Numbered from the stretch's first letter, positions 53,288 through 64,000 are shown. The stretch: DNA of 64,000 nucleotides from Chloroflexi bacterium TSY (GCA_019217005.1 JAHBNG010000002.1:248001-312000), one strand, 5' to 3'. Notes: generated by a model not told the origin, from the sequence alone. Made by a program: numbers and translations.

Positions 53288-54746
53288 CTAGTTCGAATCT
53301 CCTATCAAAATATGCCTGATGGCAGTTTCCAATGGTGCCTCCCCCGGCTCGACCACAATATCGGGCTGTAAGCCTCTACCTTCAATTTTGGCACCGTCTG
53401 GTGTAAACCAAACTGCGTTGGTAATATGCAGACTGCTTTTGTCTGATAGCTCGCGGATGAGTTGAACACTCCCTTTGCCAAAGGTCTTTTCTCCCACCAA
53501 GATGGCGCGACCGTGATCTCGCAGAGCGCCGGCGAGGATTTCACTGGCGCTTGCAGATCCTCCGTCAACGACGAGGACGAGGGGAATCGCAAGATCGACG
53601 GCAGTGCCACTTGTGGCCTCAAAGATCTGGCTTATTCCATTAGACTTTTCTTCAACCATAATCAAGCCTTGATCAAGCCAGAGATCGGCAATTTCCACGA
53701 CTGAACTGACAAGTCCTCCGGGGTTACCACGCAAGTCCAGAATTAGATGTTCTGCACCTGCTTCCGTCAATTCATCTAGAGCGGTTCGCATTTCCATTGC
53801 GCTAGATTCACTGAAAATGGTATGCTTTATATATCCAATAGTCGGTCTGCTGGTTTCTTTTTCAATCTCTTCGACAAGAATATCAGGAAATTCGTCAAGA
53901 TTGAGTATGCGCCACTCCACACTAGGGGTTCGAATTTCGGCACGTGTGATGGGGATTACTTTCTCAATAAAACCTAGTTCGTTTTCCTCTTTTGACTCCG
54001 AAGAAGCCAAAACATCTGAAAAGCGATGGATTGTCAGCATCACTTTGGTCCCGATCTCACCCCGAATCAACGTAACGACCTCGTCCATTGATGTCTCGGT
54101 CGAAATGACCTGGGAATCGATGGCGATCAGACGGTCTCCTTCGCGGAACACCAGCTCGTTCGGCCGGTTGATCTCGCATTGGGCGCAGCTTGTACCCTTG
54201 ATCGTCTGTCTCGATATAGGCACCTACGCCACCAAAGCTACCGCGAAGCTGGTCGTGCTCCAATATCCGCGGCTGGGGCTCAATAAAAAAGGTATTGGGG
54301 TCCTCAAAGGATTGAATCATACCACGCATCGTCGCATAAATTCGCTTCTGGACGGTTGGTTTCTCGCCATAGAAATCCTGTTCCAGAAAATCCCATGCTT
54401 CTTTATAGATTTGAATTTGTGCAAGATCAATGGCCGCGAATTCAGTCGCAGTCAGGTTGACTGTATCGGTAATAGGCAAAGAGAGGTTTGTTGCTTCAAC
54501 TGGGTTTGACGCAATCGTCGAATCCGATCCTAAATTGACGCCATCAATAGACCAACTTTCAATTTGCGCTGCCGTCGAAGATACCCCACTGATTGTAACA
54601 GAAGAGTTGGTCTGAACTGTTTCCTGTCTTAAACCAGCATGTGTTGAATTCAGGAGTGGATAGCTTAGATAACCTATGCTTAAACCGATCAGAACAAGAG
54701 ATGGGAACAACAGATAATAGAGAATGATTGAAACTTTACTACGCAT
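53288..54746 (-). pseudogene. Second S41-family protease, frameshifted
   Basis: N-part from ATG 54746: membrane helix ILYYLLFPSLVLIGLSIGYL, TMRGMIQSFEDPNTFFIEP and PDZ start SFGGVGAYIETDDQGYK. After PAERAGV the frame shifts by one base near 54143-54152, and REGDRLIAIDSQ continues in the second frame down to 53288. That part has LILDLRGNPGGLVSSVVEI and the catalytic VVDGGSASASEILAGALRDH and GEKTFGKGSVQLI. The joined protein would be about 480 residues with an intact dyad. It lies in tandem with the next S41 gene. It is probably a paralogue, inactivated recently or misread by one base. Confidence 0.85.
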
Positions 54747-57700
54747 TGACAGATTGTACCACACAAATATAAGTTTGCCCGAAAGTTGAAGAACAGAGGG
54801 AAGGCCAAGGCTAAGAAAGAGGGCCGGCTAGATGATAGAACCTCTTCTTCCTGAGCCACAGTCTTAGCCACAGCCTTAGCGTTTCGTTATGAACGGTAAA
54901 AAGGTTTTTGTGGTTTTCTCTTGCGCTGGTTCAGGGATTGGATCCGTTACGGTTGGCGCTCTGTAGATACGAGTCATCGTTGGATCGATTGGTTGTTGAG
55001 TATCTGGATCATCCGACTGGATCTGATGTTGTGTACGTTCGCTTATATTTGAGTGCTCGCTGTAGGTCAACAGTGCCTGGCTGGCAATTTGACCTACTTT
55101 CGCGTCTTGCTCGAGACCGACTTCGAAAGCGATCGATGTCTGTGCAAAACGAGCAGGCAATAAACCAATGTCGACCGAGACAGTTCTGTTCTCTGCTGTA
55201 TTCCCAACAATGACTCTCCCCTGGCCAGTCTGAACTGACCCGGTTCTCAAGGAAGAATTGATATCTGGTTCATGCTCCAGAAATAGTTCTGCTGCTGGTG
55301 TGTTCCCCGCATTGATAATGTGAATCAGATAAAGCAGTCGATCATTTGTTGAAAAGAGGCGATCGTTCCCTGAATCTGATATGAGTATGTCTTGCAGCGT
55401 CATTTGTATATATGGTCGAGATGCGAGGACAGTTAGCGTTGGGTTTGCATCGCCGAATAGCTTTGGATCGTCCGTTGGGATCGAGATAGACTCAGCCGTC
55501 GTGACGATTCCTTGAGTTATGATTGTTTCTACAGTTTCCTCCAGATTTTCACGAATCTGGACACGGTAGCTGATGGTTACGCTTTTGCCAACCGCCAATG
55601 TCGTACACTTAACCTCAACCGACTGAGCATCCGCGGTATTAGGACTTGTGACCGAACCGTTGCTGCTCACGACCGAATCTGGAATCAGTATGGTACTTGT
55701 ATCAAGTGGATTTGTATAAACAAGATTATTTGCATCTCGGCTGCCAACATTCTGTAGTATGATCTGATATCCAAGAATGTCACCAGGAGATGGAAAACCA
55801 TTGCCATCCAGATCCAAGATAAGATGATCTATCATCGTTGCAACGAGACGAGGCGTTGGGGATAATAGTTTCCGGGTTGAATCGTTTGATGCCCGTGTGG
55901 TTGGATCATCTGTCAGAATCGGTGGTAACTCATTTGAGCTAATCATTCCTTGATCAGAGACATGGCGAACGTTCCCGAGCAACGGATTTCGTATGCTTGC
56001 TTGAATAGTCACTTCTGCTTGCATTCCGGGTTGAAGGTCACCAAACGAAAAATTGAGCGAATTTTCACTTGTATCGTCCTGAGAGAAAGAGGCTGCATTT
56101 ATAGCACTCTTTCCTGCATGCTGGACGCCATTCTGATTCGCCGACAGGCTATCTGGCATGAGGATTAAATTCGGGTCAAGTAAATCGGTTAGTACAACCT
56201 CGGTAGCAGGCATATTGCCATGGTTTTCAACGATTGTTCTATATTCTACAACGTCAGCATCCGTAATTTGGTTCAATCCAATTCGATCACCCTGGTCAAG
56301 ATTCTCGACAGAGTTCACGATACGCGCTGCGTAGAGCAACGGCATCTGCGCGAGTAGCGTCATTGTTTCATCAAAAGGTGCAAGCGTGTCTGGGTCGTCA
56401 CTGACAATGAATCCGTGCTGTGCAACATGCGCAACTGTTTGTGCGGACAGCATACGGGTTCCAGCGATCAAGGCGTCCGACACAAGGGCATCGAATGTAA
56501 GTGATATGGTATGACTGGGTTCAAGATTTCCGAGCCGCAAACCTGTTATTTGAGCTGGATTGCTGCCTGAAAATCGGTTTTGAGAATCAATAAGTGTGAC
56601 TGAGGCAGGAATCAACTGTAGCACAGGATCGATTTGACTATACAGCTCCAAGTCATTCGCTCTGTGCCTACTGGGATTCACAACAGTGACCACGTACCGG
56701 ACCGTATCACCTAGGGATGGTAGTCCATCACCATTGAGGTCAGCGAACAACTGATCACGCATCTGAACTTTGACACTCCCCGGCTGCGTCGGGACCGGCG
56801 TGATCGCATGAAGAGGGAAAATGTTTGACGCCCGTACCTCATAACGACGACCGAATGATTCTGTTAGAATTGCTTCTTCTGATAAATCTTGGGGAAGTCG
56901 ATCTGTAGGGGAATCCAGATGATTATCCGAGACCGAATGATAGAGAAGTTTTGCGTTGGCAGCAATTGCTGGTGCAGCTTTTGTGGCAGTCGCATCAATG
57001 AGGAACGAAATACGTTCCCCGGGGATCAAACGGTCAATCGATGCGGTCCATTGTGGATTCATTGTGCGATTGGCCGGTACAGGCGTCTCTGTCGTTTCCA
57101 CTTTGGCATCAATGGTTGTATCAATGATAGTCACGGTTTCGTTTGAGGCTCCAACGTGGACAAGAGAGAGTGGAGAATCGAGAATTTGTGAGATGACCAA
57201 ATTGTATGCGACACTCGATGTCTCATCAGATGCATTCTCAAGCGTGATCTCATAGCGCGCAAGCCCATCAATATTCGTCGGCGTTGTGAGCAATCGAGAT
57301 TGAAGCGTCACGTTTGGTTCAACGACTTGTGCAACAATTGGTTCTGCCATTTCTCTCAATGGGACAGATTGCTCCTCGCCTTGTTGAGCAGAATCAGGAT
57401 CAACAAACTGTTCAGCCTGGACCGAGAAAAGATTGGTAAGCTCCTGACCACGACTATTTTGTGTACTATTCAGAACCAGCGCATTGAATTCAACAATCAC
57501 AAATTCGGCATTGAGATCTTGATCCTGATTGATGATCTCCCCCAGACGAATGCTCATCCTGTGTGAGACCGTATCGTAAGCAACGACTTCTTCTGGCAAT
57601 GCAAATGTAGGTGTTACCGTTCCATCGGCTCCAAGTTTCACTAATTCGTCACCCTCCAATACGCCTGATCCAAAACCTGATTGATCGGCCACAAATGCAA

Positions 57701-58228
57701 TGCGTTGTGTACCATCGCTCAAATAAGTCAGGCCCTCTGGAAGCTGATCAATCAGTTCAAAGACCGAATTTGTGCCTTCGGGGATCTGGGCCGAGAGGCG
57801 ATATCGAATAATTTCACCAATCGCAACCTGTTCGATTCCCGATTGATGGGTTTTCGTGGCAGTAATTGCCGTTTCCAAAACGGATGTTGCGACGATCGAT
57901 TTGGCTGCTGCTGGTGTAGACTGACCAATGATCGTCCTATCTTCGACCCGATAATCATTAATTTCGCCACCGATATGGCTCGTATCTCCTGTCCGTTCTG
58001 TAGAAAATGGATTGAGTTGAGACTGCGCATGCTGAACATCCCGTGGAAGACTGCTCCAAGTCAATGATGACGATACGGATAGTGATTGACCGTCTAAGGG
58101 GCTCACTTCAGTCGCAGATGCATTAGATAGGGCGGTCGATAGTTGCGCTTGAAATTGGAGGATGCTCTGACCTCCCGTAGACAATGAATGCCATTCAATC
58201 TGGAGAACTTCCGGGTTTGTATCAATAA

Positions 58229-59783
58229 CTCGATAGTTGTATTTTGAGCAGGTGCCGGATTTGACAAAGTCAAAATTAAGCAGAGCAGGCCTGCTGTTTG
58301 GCGAAAAGGGTAGCGAAGACCTCTGCAATCTCCTGTCCGTCATTCAAGGCATGATGTGCAGTCAAGATGAGATCTTGAATTAGTGACTGAGCTTGCTGCC
58401 GAGTAGCCTCACCAAGGGATTTGCTGGGCAAGAATTGAGTTTTAGCCAATGATGGTCCCAAACAATCAAGGTGCAAGAGAGAATAAGCCACGAAGACCAG
58501 AGACCAATGTTTTTTGAAAGGCGTGGGCAGTTCGCATGCAATATTCATCAAGGCCAAGCAGTTGTTTACCATCCTGATAAACCGTCTCGATAGGCCAACG
58601 AAGCAGGTAAATCGAGAGAATGCGTTTGGCATTACAATCAGTGCGATTGGTCACTAAAACGGCCTAATTGCCTTGCAATTCAGGATTATCAAAACTAATC
58701 ACGATGCGTACCTTGCCGATAGAAGGGATACGCACAGTCATGGTAAAGGTATAGTAAGTACGACCATCAATGGTGACAGGTTTGTAGGCATTCTGGGGGG
58801 ATGTAGGGGACCAACTCTTTGACTTTAATATGTGGCCCCTCGAAAGTTATCGGCTGACCGTCTTCATCTCGCAAACGAAAGCTATTTGTCTCCAGATTGC
58901 GATTGCACTTCAAGATGCTGATCCAATCTTTATTCAGACGATCGAGTACAGCTAGAAGATCTGGAGCGAGATACCAACCATCGAAGAGAGCCCAACCAAA
59001 GATAAGGGTTCGTTCAACAGCTTTTTCAACCAGTTCACTGGCAATGGTTATCTTGGTCTTAAACGCTTCGTCTAGCCCTCGAAAGGCGGGGTCAGTTAAT
59101 AGGTGGCTATCCACTCGTTTATGAAAAGCGGTTCGTTCTTTCTTTTTCTTGGGAATCTCAGTCACTGGGAAATGGTTTTCCACAAATGCTTCCCAGTCGG
59201 TAAACTCTTCGTACCGTCGGTAGATACTTGCATCGACCGGAAAACGAACAGCGCCACTGACATAGTGACTTGTGACTAAGTTATGAGCCAGTGGATGCTG
59301 ACCATTGCTATGATTGTAGTGTGTATCGATATACTCGAACAGACTTCCCACGTGTTCACATAGTGTATCGTCAATCGCTAATACCGATTCTGACTCTGAA
59401 CGTTGGTATTGTGCTGTCTCTGACTTCATGTAACCTATACGCTCATCATTGAGTTTTTCGGCTCGCCAAGGAGCTTCACTCAAATACCGTGATATATTCG
59501 TCTTATCTGCACTATCTAGAATGCAGCGGGCAATATTTGCCATGCTTTTGTTGTCCAAGACCATCAGACCCGTCAGATAGTTTTCAAAGTGGCGAAACTG
59601 TTTACGATTGGCAAATACTGAACGAAAGGTTTCGCTATGCTCCCTGACCAGTGGCGCTACATTCACTATCGGCAATTGCATCTTGATGGCTCCTTTTTCG
59701 CACTTTTTTCTTGATGCAATCTATTGAGATGACTTTTGTCTCTTTTGTCAAATTTGGAAAATATTCATTTCACAACTATCGAG
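58229..59783 (-). mobile_element. DDE insertion sequence (IS701/IS4-like), 1555 bp, 7-bp duplication
   Basis: Ends CTCGATAGTTGT / ACAACTATCGAG. A second matched block TTTGTCAAAT lies at the same distance inside each end, so the imperfect terminal repeats span about 40 bp. The duplication is TCAATAA (58222-58228, 59784-59790). It lies within the DUF11 gene and is transcribed on the same strand. Confidence 0.88.
58276..59681 (-). pseudogene. IS701/IS4-superfamily transposase, frameshifted
   Basis: The intact first part (59681-58767) has NYLTGLMVLDNKSMANIARC and the DDE start LAIDDTLCEHVGSLFEYID, then HPLAHNLVTSHYVSGAVRFP and FGWALFDGWYLAPDLL. A G-run near 58795 shifts the frame before TIDGRTYYTFTMTVRIPS. 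Further shifts separate VTNRTDCNAKRILSIYLLRW, the C-terminal Glu helix with PIETVYQDGKQLLGLDEY, and the tail ending at 58276. The enzyme is inactive. Confidence 0.8.
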
Positions 59784-60729
59784 TCAATAATGTAATTGGG
59801 TCTTTTTCCTTCACCGAGCCACGTCAATGAGTCGGGAATGTAAGAGAGCTGTTCCGGTAATGTAATAGTCAGCTCTAGGTCAAAGGCCGATGTATTTGAG
59901 TCGACATGATGGGATAGATGTAATGTGAGGGTCACGGTGTCTGTGGGCTTGACTAAGATCTGCTCCGGCCATATATTGAGTGATAACTCCGATTCGACGA
60001 TCCGCACACGTGCGCTTGCGCTGACATTATATTGCGCATTGTTCGGTCCACTGGCAGTTAGGCGTGCAAGATTATCCAAATTATTCCGTTGCTCTGCCTG
60101 ATTATTTGGAACATTTAGCACAATTGCGCTATATCGAAATTGGATCTCTTCTAAGTCAGAGGCTTTGGCTTGTGTAACCTTCAGATTTCCCAAATTTAAC
60201 TGCAACCGGCGTCCTTGATTCGCCTGTCCTTTGCCGATATTGCGGAACGCAAGCTTAGTTAACGCCTCTTGGAAACCACCATCCAAGTCGCTTGTAATGC
60301 CAGATGAGCTTCTTAAGGTCGCCTCTCCAAAGAAGGCCAATCCGCGTTCCAGATCGTCCTGTAAAAGGACATCTTCGAATGTACCAGACGAGAAAGAAAG
60401 TGTTACTTCATAGGTAATCACCTCACCAATGGCAACAGGATACGTTGAGCCTGCCGCGGCATCTGAGCCAGGATCTCTTGTGTGTGGTTGGTTGCAACAA
60501 CGCGCTTGGTGATGCGTGGAGGCAATTGCGGCGAGTCATCTGGCGTTGGCGGAATCGTGCTGTGCGCTCGATAGTTGTTATGAGAGGCGCTCGCGGGAAC
60601 AGCATTCGCCAAAAAGACCGTTGCCTCTTTTACATGCAAGTTTTCGTATTGGACAGACCAACTAAGCAAGCTTAGGCATAATACGGCAAATAAATTGATC
60701 AGTGTAAAGGAACAAAGTGTACGGGACAT

Positions 60730-61412
60730 AACGAAAATCTGTCCTAATGACATAGCGTTCGTCTCCCACATATATGCAAACAACAGCAGTTTTCTCCGAA
60801 AAGTGCCCAATTATATACACCTGTGGCAGATGAACTAAATATAGATAGAAGCAAAATACTTGTGGACGTTCGACAGAATGATAAATATACTCACCCAGAA
60901 ATGTTTGGTCCCGCCTCTGTTCTAAGAGACATGATACACAACATTTTTTGGGAATATTCGCAATGCTCAACAGACGAGACTGTGTAAACACACCAAGTCG
61001 CCTCTGGCATAAACAAGGGTTTGCACAATTATCTAGATGCACCAATAGTAATTGCCTTCAGAATTCCTAACTAAGAATACGGTAAAATGACAAATTACGT
61101 TCCACTTAATATTCTGAGACAACGGTCAAATAGCAACGAAGTTATGGTACAACGAGGTAAGATCTACGAATAGACGAAACATTATTTTATCACATCCGAA
61201 TAAATTATGTCGAAATTCTGTCAGAGGCGTGTATGAATTTGGCGTATCTATATCCGTAAAGACGTATATGAGATTGATTAGTCGCGTCAGATCTCTTCTG
61301 AACGCAAGCGAGGATGAATGAAAAGTGTTCTAGAAGTTGTTGACATTTGACAGCTCTCCTCAGAGAAATGATCGTACAGAACAACCAGCGCTCTGAGAGC
61401 GCACGCTAAATG
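60730..61412. other. Non-coding stretch upstream of the DUF11 gene
   Basis: Low-GC sequence without a supported gene. The minus-strand frame 60662-61045 has no recognisable features. The promoter of the DUF11 gene should lie in 60740-60900, but I see no convincing consensus. Confidence 0.4.
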
Positions 61413-61543
61413 TGTATTGTTTACTTACATCGACACCGCTACGATTTAGTTACATCGCGACCACCCTTCTCTGAGAGAATCCCTTGTAAAAGGGGGCGCG
61501 ATGTAGGAAAACAGCCCAGGTGTCGATGTAAGTAAACAATACA
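61413..61543. mobile_element. MITE with IS21-like ends, 131 bp, 5-bp duplication
   Basis: A perfect 25-bp terminal inverted repeat beginning TGTATTGTTTACTTACATCG and ending in ACA, with AAATG duplicated on each side (61408-61412, 61544-61548). Inside each end a second related site (TTACATCGCG / CGCGATGTA) is repeated, the multi-site arrangement of IS21-family ends. Confidence 0.85.
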
Positions 61544-61599
61544 AAATGTCAACAGAACCTAAAGTGATCCTGATTGTAATTGTGAAGGTCAGGAACGTG

Positions 61600-61657
61600 T
61601 GCGGAACAGATTCTCTGACGATGTAGTTTCCATTTACACACTTTGGAACATACTGTC
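61600..61657. repeat. Palindromic repeat family E, copy 5 (half)
   Basis: Only the right arm (CATTTACACACTTTGGAACA) and part of the centre (TTCTCTGACGA) remain. It touches the stop codon of the CocE-like gene at 61658. Confidence 0.7.
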
Positions 61658-63367
61658 CTATCCTTGAGGAATCACTGGCAAAATGACATGTGATGGATAG
61701 CTACGTGAATGATAAATTGTTTGATGAGCTGGTTGCATTTCAGTATCGGTGCCAAAGTTGGCACCTGTATTCAAATTGCGGGCAAAGCGCGGAAAGTTAG
61801 ATGAAGAGATCTCTAGCCGAATCGAATGCCCTTGGCGGAAAAGATTCCCTGTGACACCCACATCGATCTCGTATTTGTAGATCTGGTTTGGTTCAAGAAG
61901 TGATGGTTGAACCATGCTCTTGCGATAGCGAGCACGAAGTATGCCATCGCATAAATTTTTGGCATAACCACTTGGTGCAACATCGACAAGTTTGGCTGTC
62001 CAGTCGGTGTCAGGCACATCGGTAGCAGCGTAGAGCACAACCTTAATGGGGCCAGTAATCTCTGTATCGACCGGCAATGGTTCGCTTGTATAGCAAAGAA
62101 CGTCGCTCCGCATTTCGACGGAGCGTTGATCGTAGGGACCCCAGGGCACAATATGGGGTGAGCAGCATGTGTTCCCCCCACAGGTCTGTACAGGATAGCG
62201 AGGATCATAAACGAAATGATCGGTCGGTTCATCACCAGGTTCTTCAGGTGACAAGAAGCCTTCTCCCCGTAAGGTGTTGGCCTTGCCCTGGCTATGGAAG
62301 TACCATTTTTTCCAGTCGGTCCGAGCTAATGGCCACTCTTGCTCATCACGCCATTCGTTGGCTCCCATGATGAAGAGGTGCAGTGGCGCTTCGCCGGCAA
62401 TACCATTTTCATTGCCGCGCAACCAATAGTCGAGCCAGCGTAACTCTAGAGTTTCTAGGTCGAGCATGGAGTGCATACCAAAGTCAATATCACCCACACG
62501 CGGCGACACGTTAATGGCATGAACCCAAGGGCCAACCACTAAGCGACTCTGTTTGGCTTCCGGCGTTGCACCATATTGACGTAAGCCATTGAAGTTTGTA
62601 AAAGTCTGTTGTGCCCACAGATCATACCAGCCACCAATATTCAGGGCCGGTACTTGGATTTGATCCCACTTGTCAGAGACATTCACACGTGTCCAGTAAT
62701 CATCGTAGGTTGAATGTTCAACCCAATCTCGCCAATAGTCAATTTCACGCCCTGCCAATGTGGCCTTTGCACGAAGAGGCAACGCGAGAAATGCTTCGGT
62801 CCAGTTATGATGTTCGACATTTTGTCCAGTGTGACCATGTGCACCCATGCCCCACATCATCATCACACCCAGTTGAAAAGCTCCCCCTACATAGACAATA
62901 TCCTCAAACAGGTTTGTGCAGGTAACGCTTGGTGTCATACAGGTAAGATACTGGCTGTTCAACGGCGCTGTGAGCCACTGGGTCATGCCCAAATACGAGC
63001 CGCCAGAAGTGCCAATCTTGCCATTACTCCAGGTTTGTTGGCCAACCCACTCTTGGGTATCGTAACCATCTTCTGCTTCATTGACGAATGGGGTGAAATC
63101 GCCATCTGAATCCCAGCGCCCGCGGCAATCTTGAATAACACAAGCAAAACCGAGATTCGCCAATGCTCGCCCGCGCCAAATCAAACCATCGCTGTTATTG
63201 CTATAAGGGGTTCGAATCAGCACAGTCGGGAAGCGACCTTCTGCCCTAGGAAGATAGAGATCGGCAGATAGATTGACACCGTCTCGCATTGGAACAGGGA
63301 CGTTGAGACTCATCTCAACGTCGTAATGTGGGGAGACATTTTGAGTTGCGGAATCCATCGTGGGCAT
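61658..63367 (-). CDS. CocE/NonD-family hydrolase (X-Pro dipeptidyl-peptidase S15 type), 569 aa
   Basis: An alpha/beta-hydrolase that cleaves esters or acyl bonds. VPMRDGVNLSADLYLPRAEG opens the catalytic domain; VIQDCRGRWDSDGDF is the oxyanion-side block and IGTSGGSYLGMTQW carries the Ser nucleophile. Asp and His follow in the VVGPWVHAINV region and lid domain. The C-terminal jelly-roll (EITGPIKVVLYAATDVPDTDW, GHSIRLEISSSNFPRFARN) is the CocE/S15 beta domain. No signal peptide, so it is cytoplasmic. It starts 2 bp after the stop of the upstream oxidoreductase gene, so both belong to one catabolic operon. Substrate unknown. Confidence 0.92.
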   Translation of the reverse strand: MPTMDSATQNVSPHYDVEMSLNVPVPMRDGVNLSADLYLPRAEGRFPTVLIRTPYSNNSDGLIWRGRALANLGFACVIQDCRGRWDSDGDFTPFVNEAEDGYDTQEWVGQQTWSNGKIGTSGGSYLGMTQWLTAPLNSQYLTCMTPSVTCTNLFEDIVYVGGAFQLGVMMMWGMGAHGHTGQNVEHHNWTEAFLALPLRAKATLAGREIDYWRDWVEHSTYDDYWTRVNVSDKWDQIQVPALNIGGWYDLWAQQTFTNFNGLRQYGATPEAKQSRLVVGPWVHAINVSPRVGDIDFGMHSMLDLETLELRWLDYWLRGNENGIAGEAPLHLFIMGANEWRDEQEWPLARTDWKKWYFHSQGKANTLRGEGFLSPEEPGDEPTDHFVYDPRYPVQTCGGNTCCSPHIVPWGPYDQRSVEMRSDVLCYTSEPLPVDTEITGPIKVVLYAATDVPDTDWTAKLVDVAPSGYAKNLCDGILRARYRKSMVQPSLLEPNQIYKYEIDVGVTGNLFRQGHSIRLEISSSNFPRFARNLNTGANFGTDTEMQPAHQTIYHSRSYPSHVILPVIPQG

Positions 63368-63369
63368 AA

Positions 63370-64000
63370 CTATACTATCCCTTCAATTCGATCAACTAAA
63401 CGGATCGAGTGGATCACGTCGCGCAGATCGCTGTTGGGTACTTTGTTCTTGAGAATGCAATCGATAAAATGCTGGTGCATCGTGAGAACGCCTTCGTATG
63501 ATGGTACATCATTTTGGTCAACACCATCTACTTCCCAGCCACCCTTGGTGCGGACCTTGTTGTCCTCATGGATCTCAATAGTAGTGGGAATATCCATATA
63601 GCATCCAATGCCCACACCATGTAACTCAGAGCGTAGGACTCGCCCACCAGAGACGCGGTTGCCAAAGATCGCACCGGTTGCGCCGTTGTCAAAGCGAATT
63701 AGCGCGGTGTAACAATTGCGATGATCACTATCGAACTGATCTTGATAAGCCGTAACTTCGGTGGGTTCGCCACCTGCCATATAGCGTATCAAGTCAACAA
63801 TGTGACAGACATCATTCCAGAGGGTTGTGGTAAATCCACCAGACTCGTCGCCCAACAGTTGTTTGTTGAAGGTACCCACTGCCGTGGAAACTGGACCCTT
63901 GGCTGCGACGAGACGCATGGCCTCACGCGTGATAGCTGTGTAGCGTCGCTGAAAACCGACCATTGCATAAACGTTATTGGCAACGGCGGCATCGAGCAAC
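63370..64000 (-). CDS. Gfo/Idh/MocA-family oxidoreductase, C-terminal part (5' end beyond the window)
   Basis: The visible 210 residues cover the end of the NAD domain and the C-terminal alpha/beta domain. YAMVGFQRRYTAITREAM follows the cofactor domain, then WNDVCHIVDLIRYMAGGEP contains the conserved H-x-x-D catalytic pair of inositol and sugar dehydrogenases. YTALIRFDNGATGAIFGN starts the C-terminal sheet. The enzyme oxidises a sugar, inositol or related hydroxyl with NAD(P). It is followed directly by the hydrolase gene. The N-terminal Rossmann motif lies outside the window. Confidence 0.9.
   Translation of the reverse strand, partial: LLDAAVANNVYAMVGFQRRYTAITREAMRLVAAKGPVSTAVGTFNKQLLGDESGGFTTTLWNDVCHIVDLIRYMAGGEPTEVTAYQDQFDSDHRNCYTALIRFDNGATGAIFGNRVSGGRVLRSELHGVGIGCYMDIPTTIEIHEDNKVRTKGGWEVDGVDQNDVPSYEGVLTMHQHFIDCILKNKVPNSDLRDVIHSIRLVDRIEGIV

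Larger units (their letters stand above)
54876..60729 (-). pseudogene. Giant DUF11/isopeptide-repeat surface protein, interrupted by an IS and one frameshift
   Basis: Parts 60729-59784 and 58228-54876. The signal peptide is MSRTLCSFTLINLFAVLCLS. DUF11-type repeats each have an AIGEIIxYRLxxxIPEGT or NxGxxxAxNLVYTNPLD pattern (VAIGEIIRYRLSAQIPEGTN, LDLDGNGFPSPGDILGYQI, VGSRDANNLVYTNPLDTST). The end is TKTFLPFITKR, shared with the RTX protein. Excising the IS with one TCAATAA restores YIID-TNPEVLQ. A separate one-base shift near 60472-60490 parts TNHTQ from DPGSDAAAGSTY. The full chain would be about 1430 residues. DUF11 proteins are extracellular stalks or adhesins. In its present state only the 54876-58343 frame, lacking a signal, is long. 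Confidence 0.85.

Noticed and set aside
60418..60810. A C-terminal ILLPLVR on the minus-strand frame, apparently a third FLPxxxR-type ending
   Set aside because: It arises from the one-base frameshift near 60480. The true frame continues as YPVAIGEVITYEVT into the DUF11 repeats, so this is not a protein end.

Overview
The window looks like a bacterial chromosome segment, most likely from Chloroflexota (Caldilineae/Anaerolineae-like). This is an inference. It rests on very large secreted proteins with tandem DUF11-type repeats, C-termini of the form FLPxxxR/K, TolB/PD40 lipoproteins, an ergothioneine pair, S41 proteases with N-terminal anchors, and very many small palindromic repeats. I see no rRNA, tRNA, CRISPR array, replication origin or complete prophage. 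Most genes lie on the minus strand in short operons.

Layout. 1-4.5 kb: a transposase tail, a sugar-binding lipoprotein gene broken by a MITE that carries a second MITE, small gene remnants, a conserved hypothetical gene and an APH-type kinase gene. 4.8-8.5 kb: a TolB-like lipoprotein and a frameshifted flavin-dependent halogenase, divergent, with a MITE between them. 9.3-13.1 kb (plus strand): a class-V aminotransferase, a sigma region-2-only protein and a lipoprotein with three DUF4399 domains plus cytochrome c. 13.4-21.1 kb: a metal homeostasis block with a TroA/ZnuA-like binding protein, ATPase, two permeases carrying cytosolic winged-helix-like tails, a MerR regulator and a CPC P-type ATPase. 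It has a consensus promoter/dyad upstream and a MerR-type 20-bp-spacer promoter before the P-type ATPase. 21.2-26.2 kb: Tag-like glycosylase, DUF1684, DUF427, EgtD and EgtB. 26.4-30.6 kb: SDR remnant, exported haloalkane dehalogenase, two SRPBCC proteins and an HlyD-SH3 adaptor. 31-36.4 kb: a polysaccharide region whose glycosyltransferase gene is split by a MITE and capped by an IS1380-like element. 36.7-40.8 kb: tail-collar protein, small protein, antiporter remnant, frameshifted GH64 glucanase and an RTX/cadherin-like secreted protein. 40.8-41.4 kb: a hub of five different palindromic elements. 41.7-45.7 kb: ECF sigma factor and a membrane VWA-PD40 protein that may be its anti-sigma partner. 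45.8-49 kb: a MITE, REP-like DNA and an IS630 element with another IS inside it. 49-54.7 kb: a frameshifted ArmA/Rmt-type 16S rRNA methyltransferase homologue, Tgt, SmpB and two S41 proteases (one frameshifted). 54.9-60.7 kb: a giant DUF11-repeat surface protein interrupted by a DDE insertion sequence. 61.4-64 kb: an IS21-like MITE, a CocE/NonD hydrolase and a Gfo/Idh/MocA oxidoreductase running off the end.

The strongest theme is a dense population of short non-coding mobile or palindromic elements: at least eight families, several with exact target duplications whose removal restores an open frame. Family C (three copies) can fold either as two hairpins with complementary loops or as one long hairpin. 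Family E sits just past gene 3' ends. The other notable candidates are the sigma/VWA-PD40 pair, the permeases with DNA-binding-like tails, and the Arm/Rmt-type methyltransferase next to tgt and smpB. Single-base frameshifts in at least six otherwise well-conserved genes mean that either gene decay or residual sequencing error must be considered.
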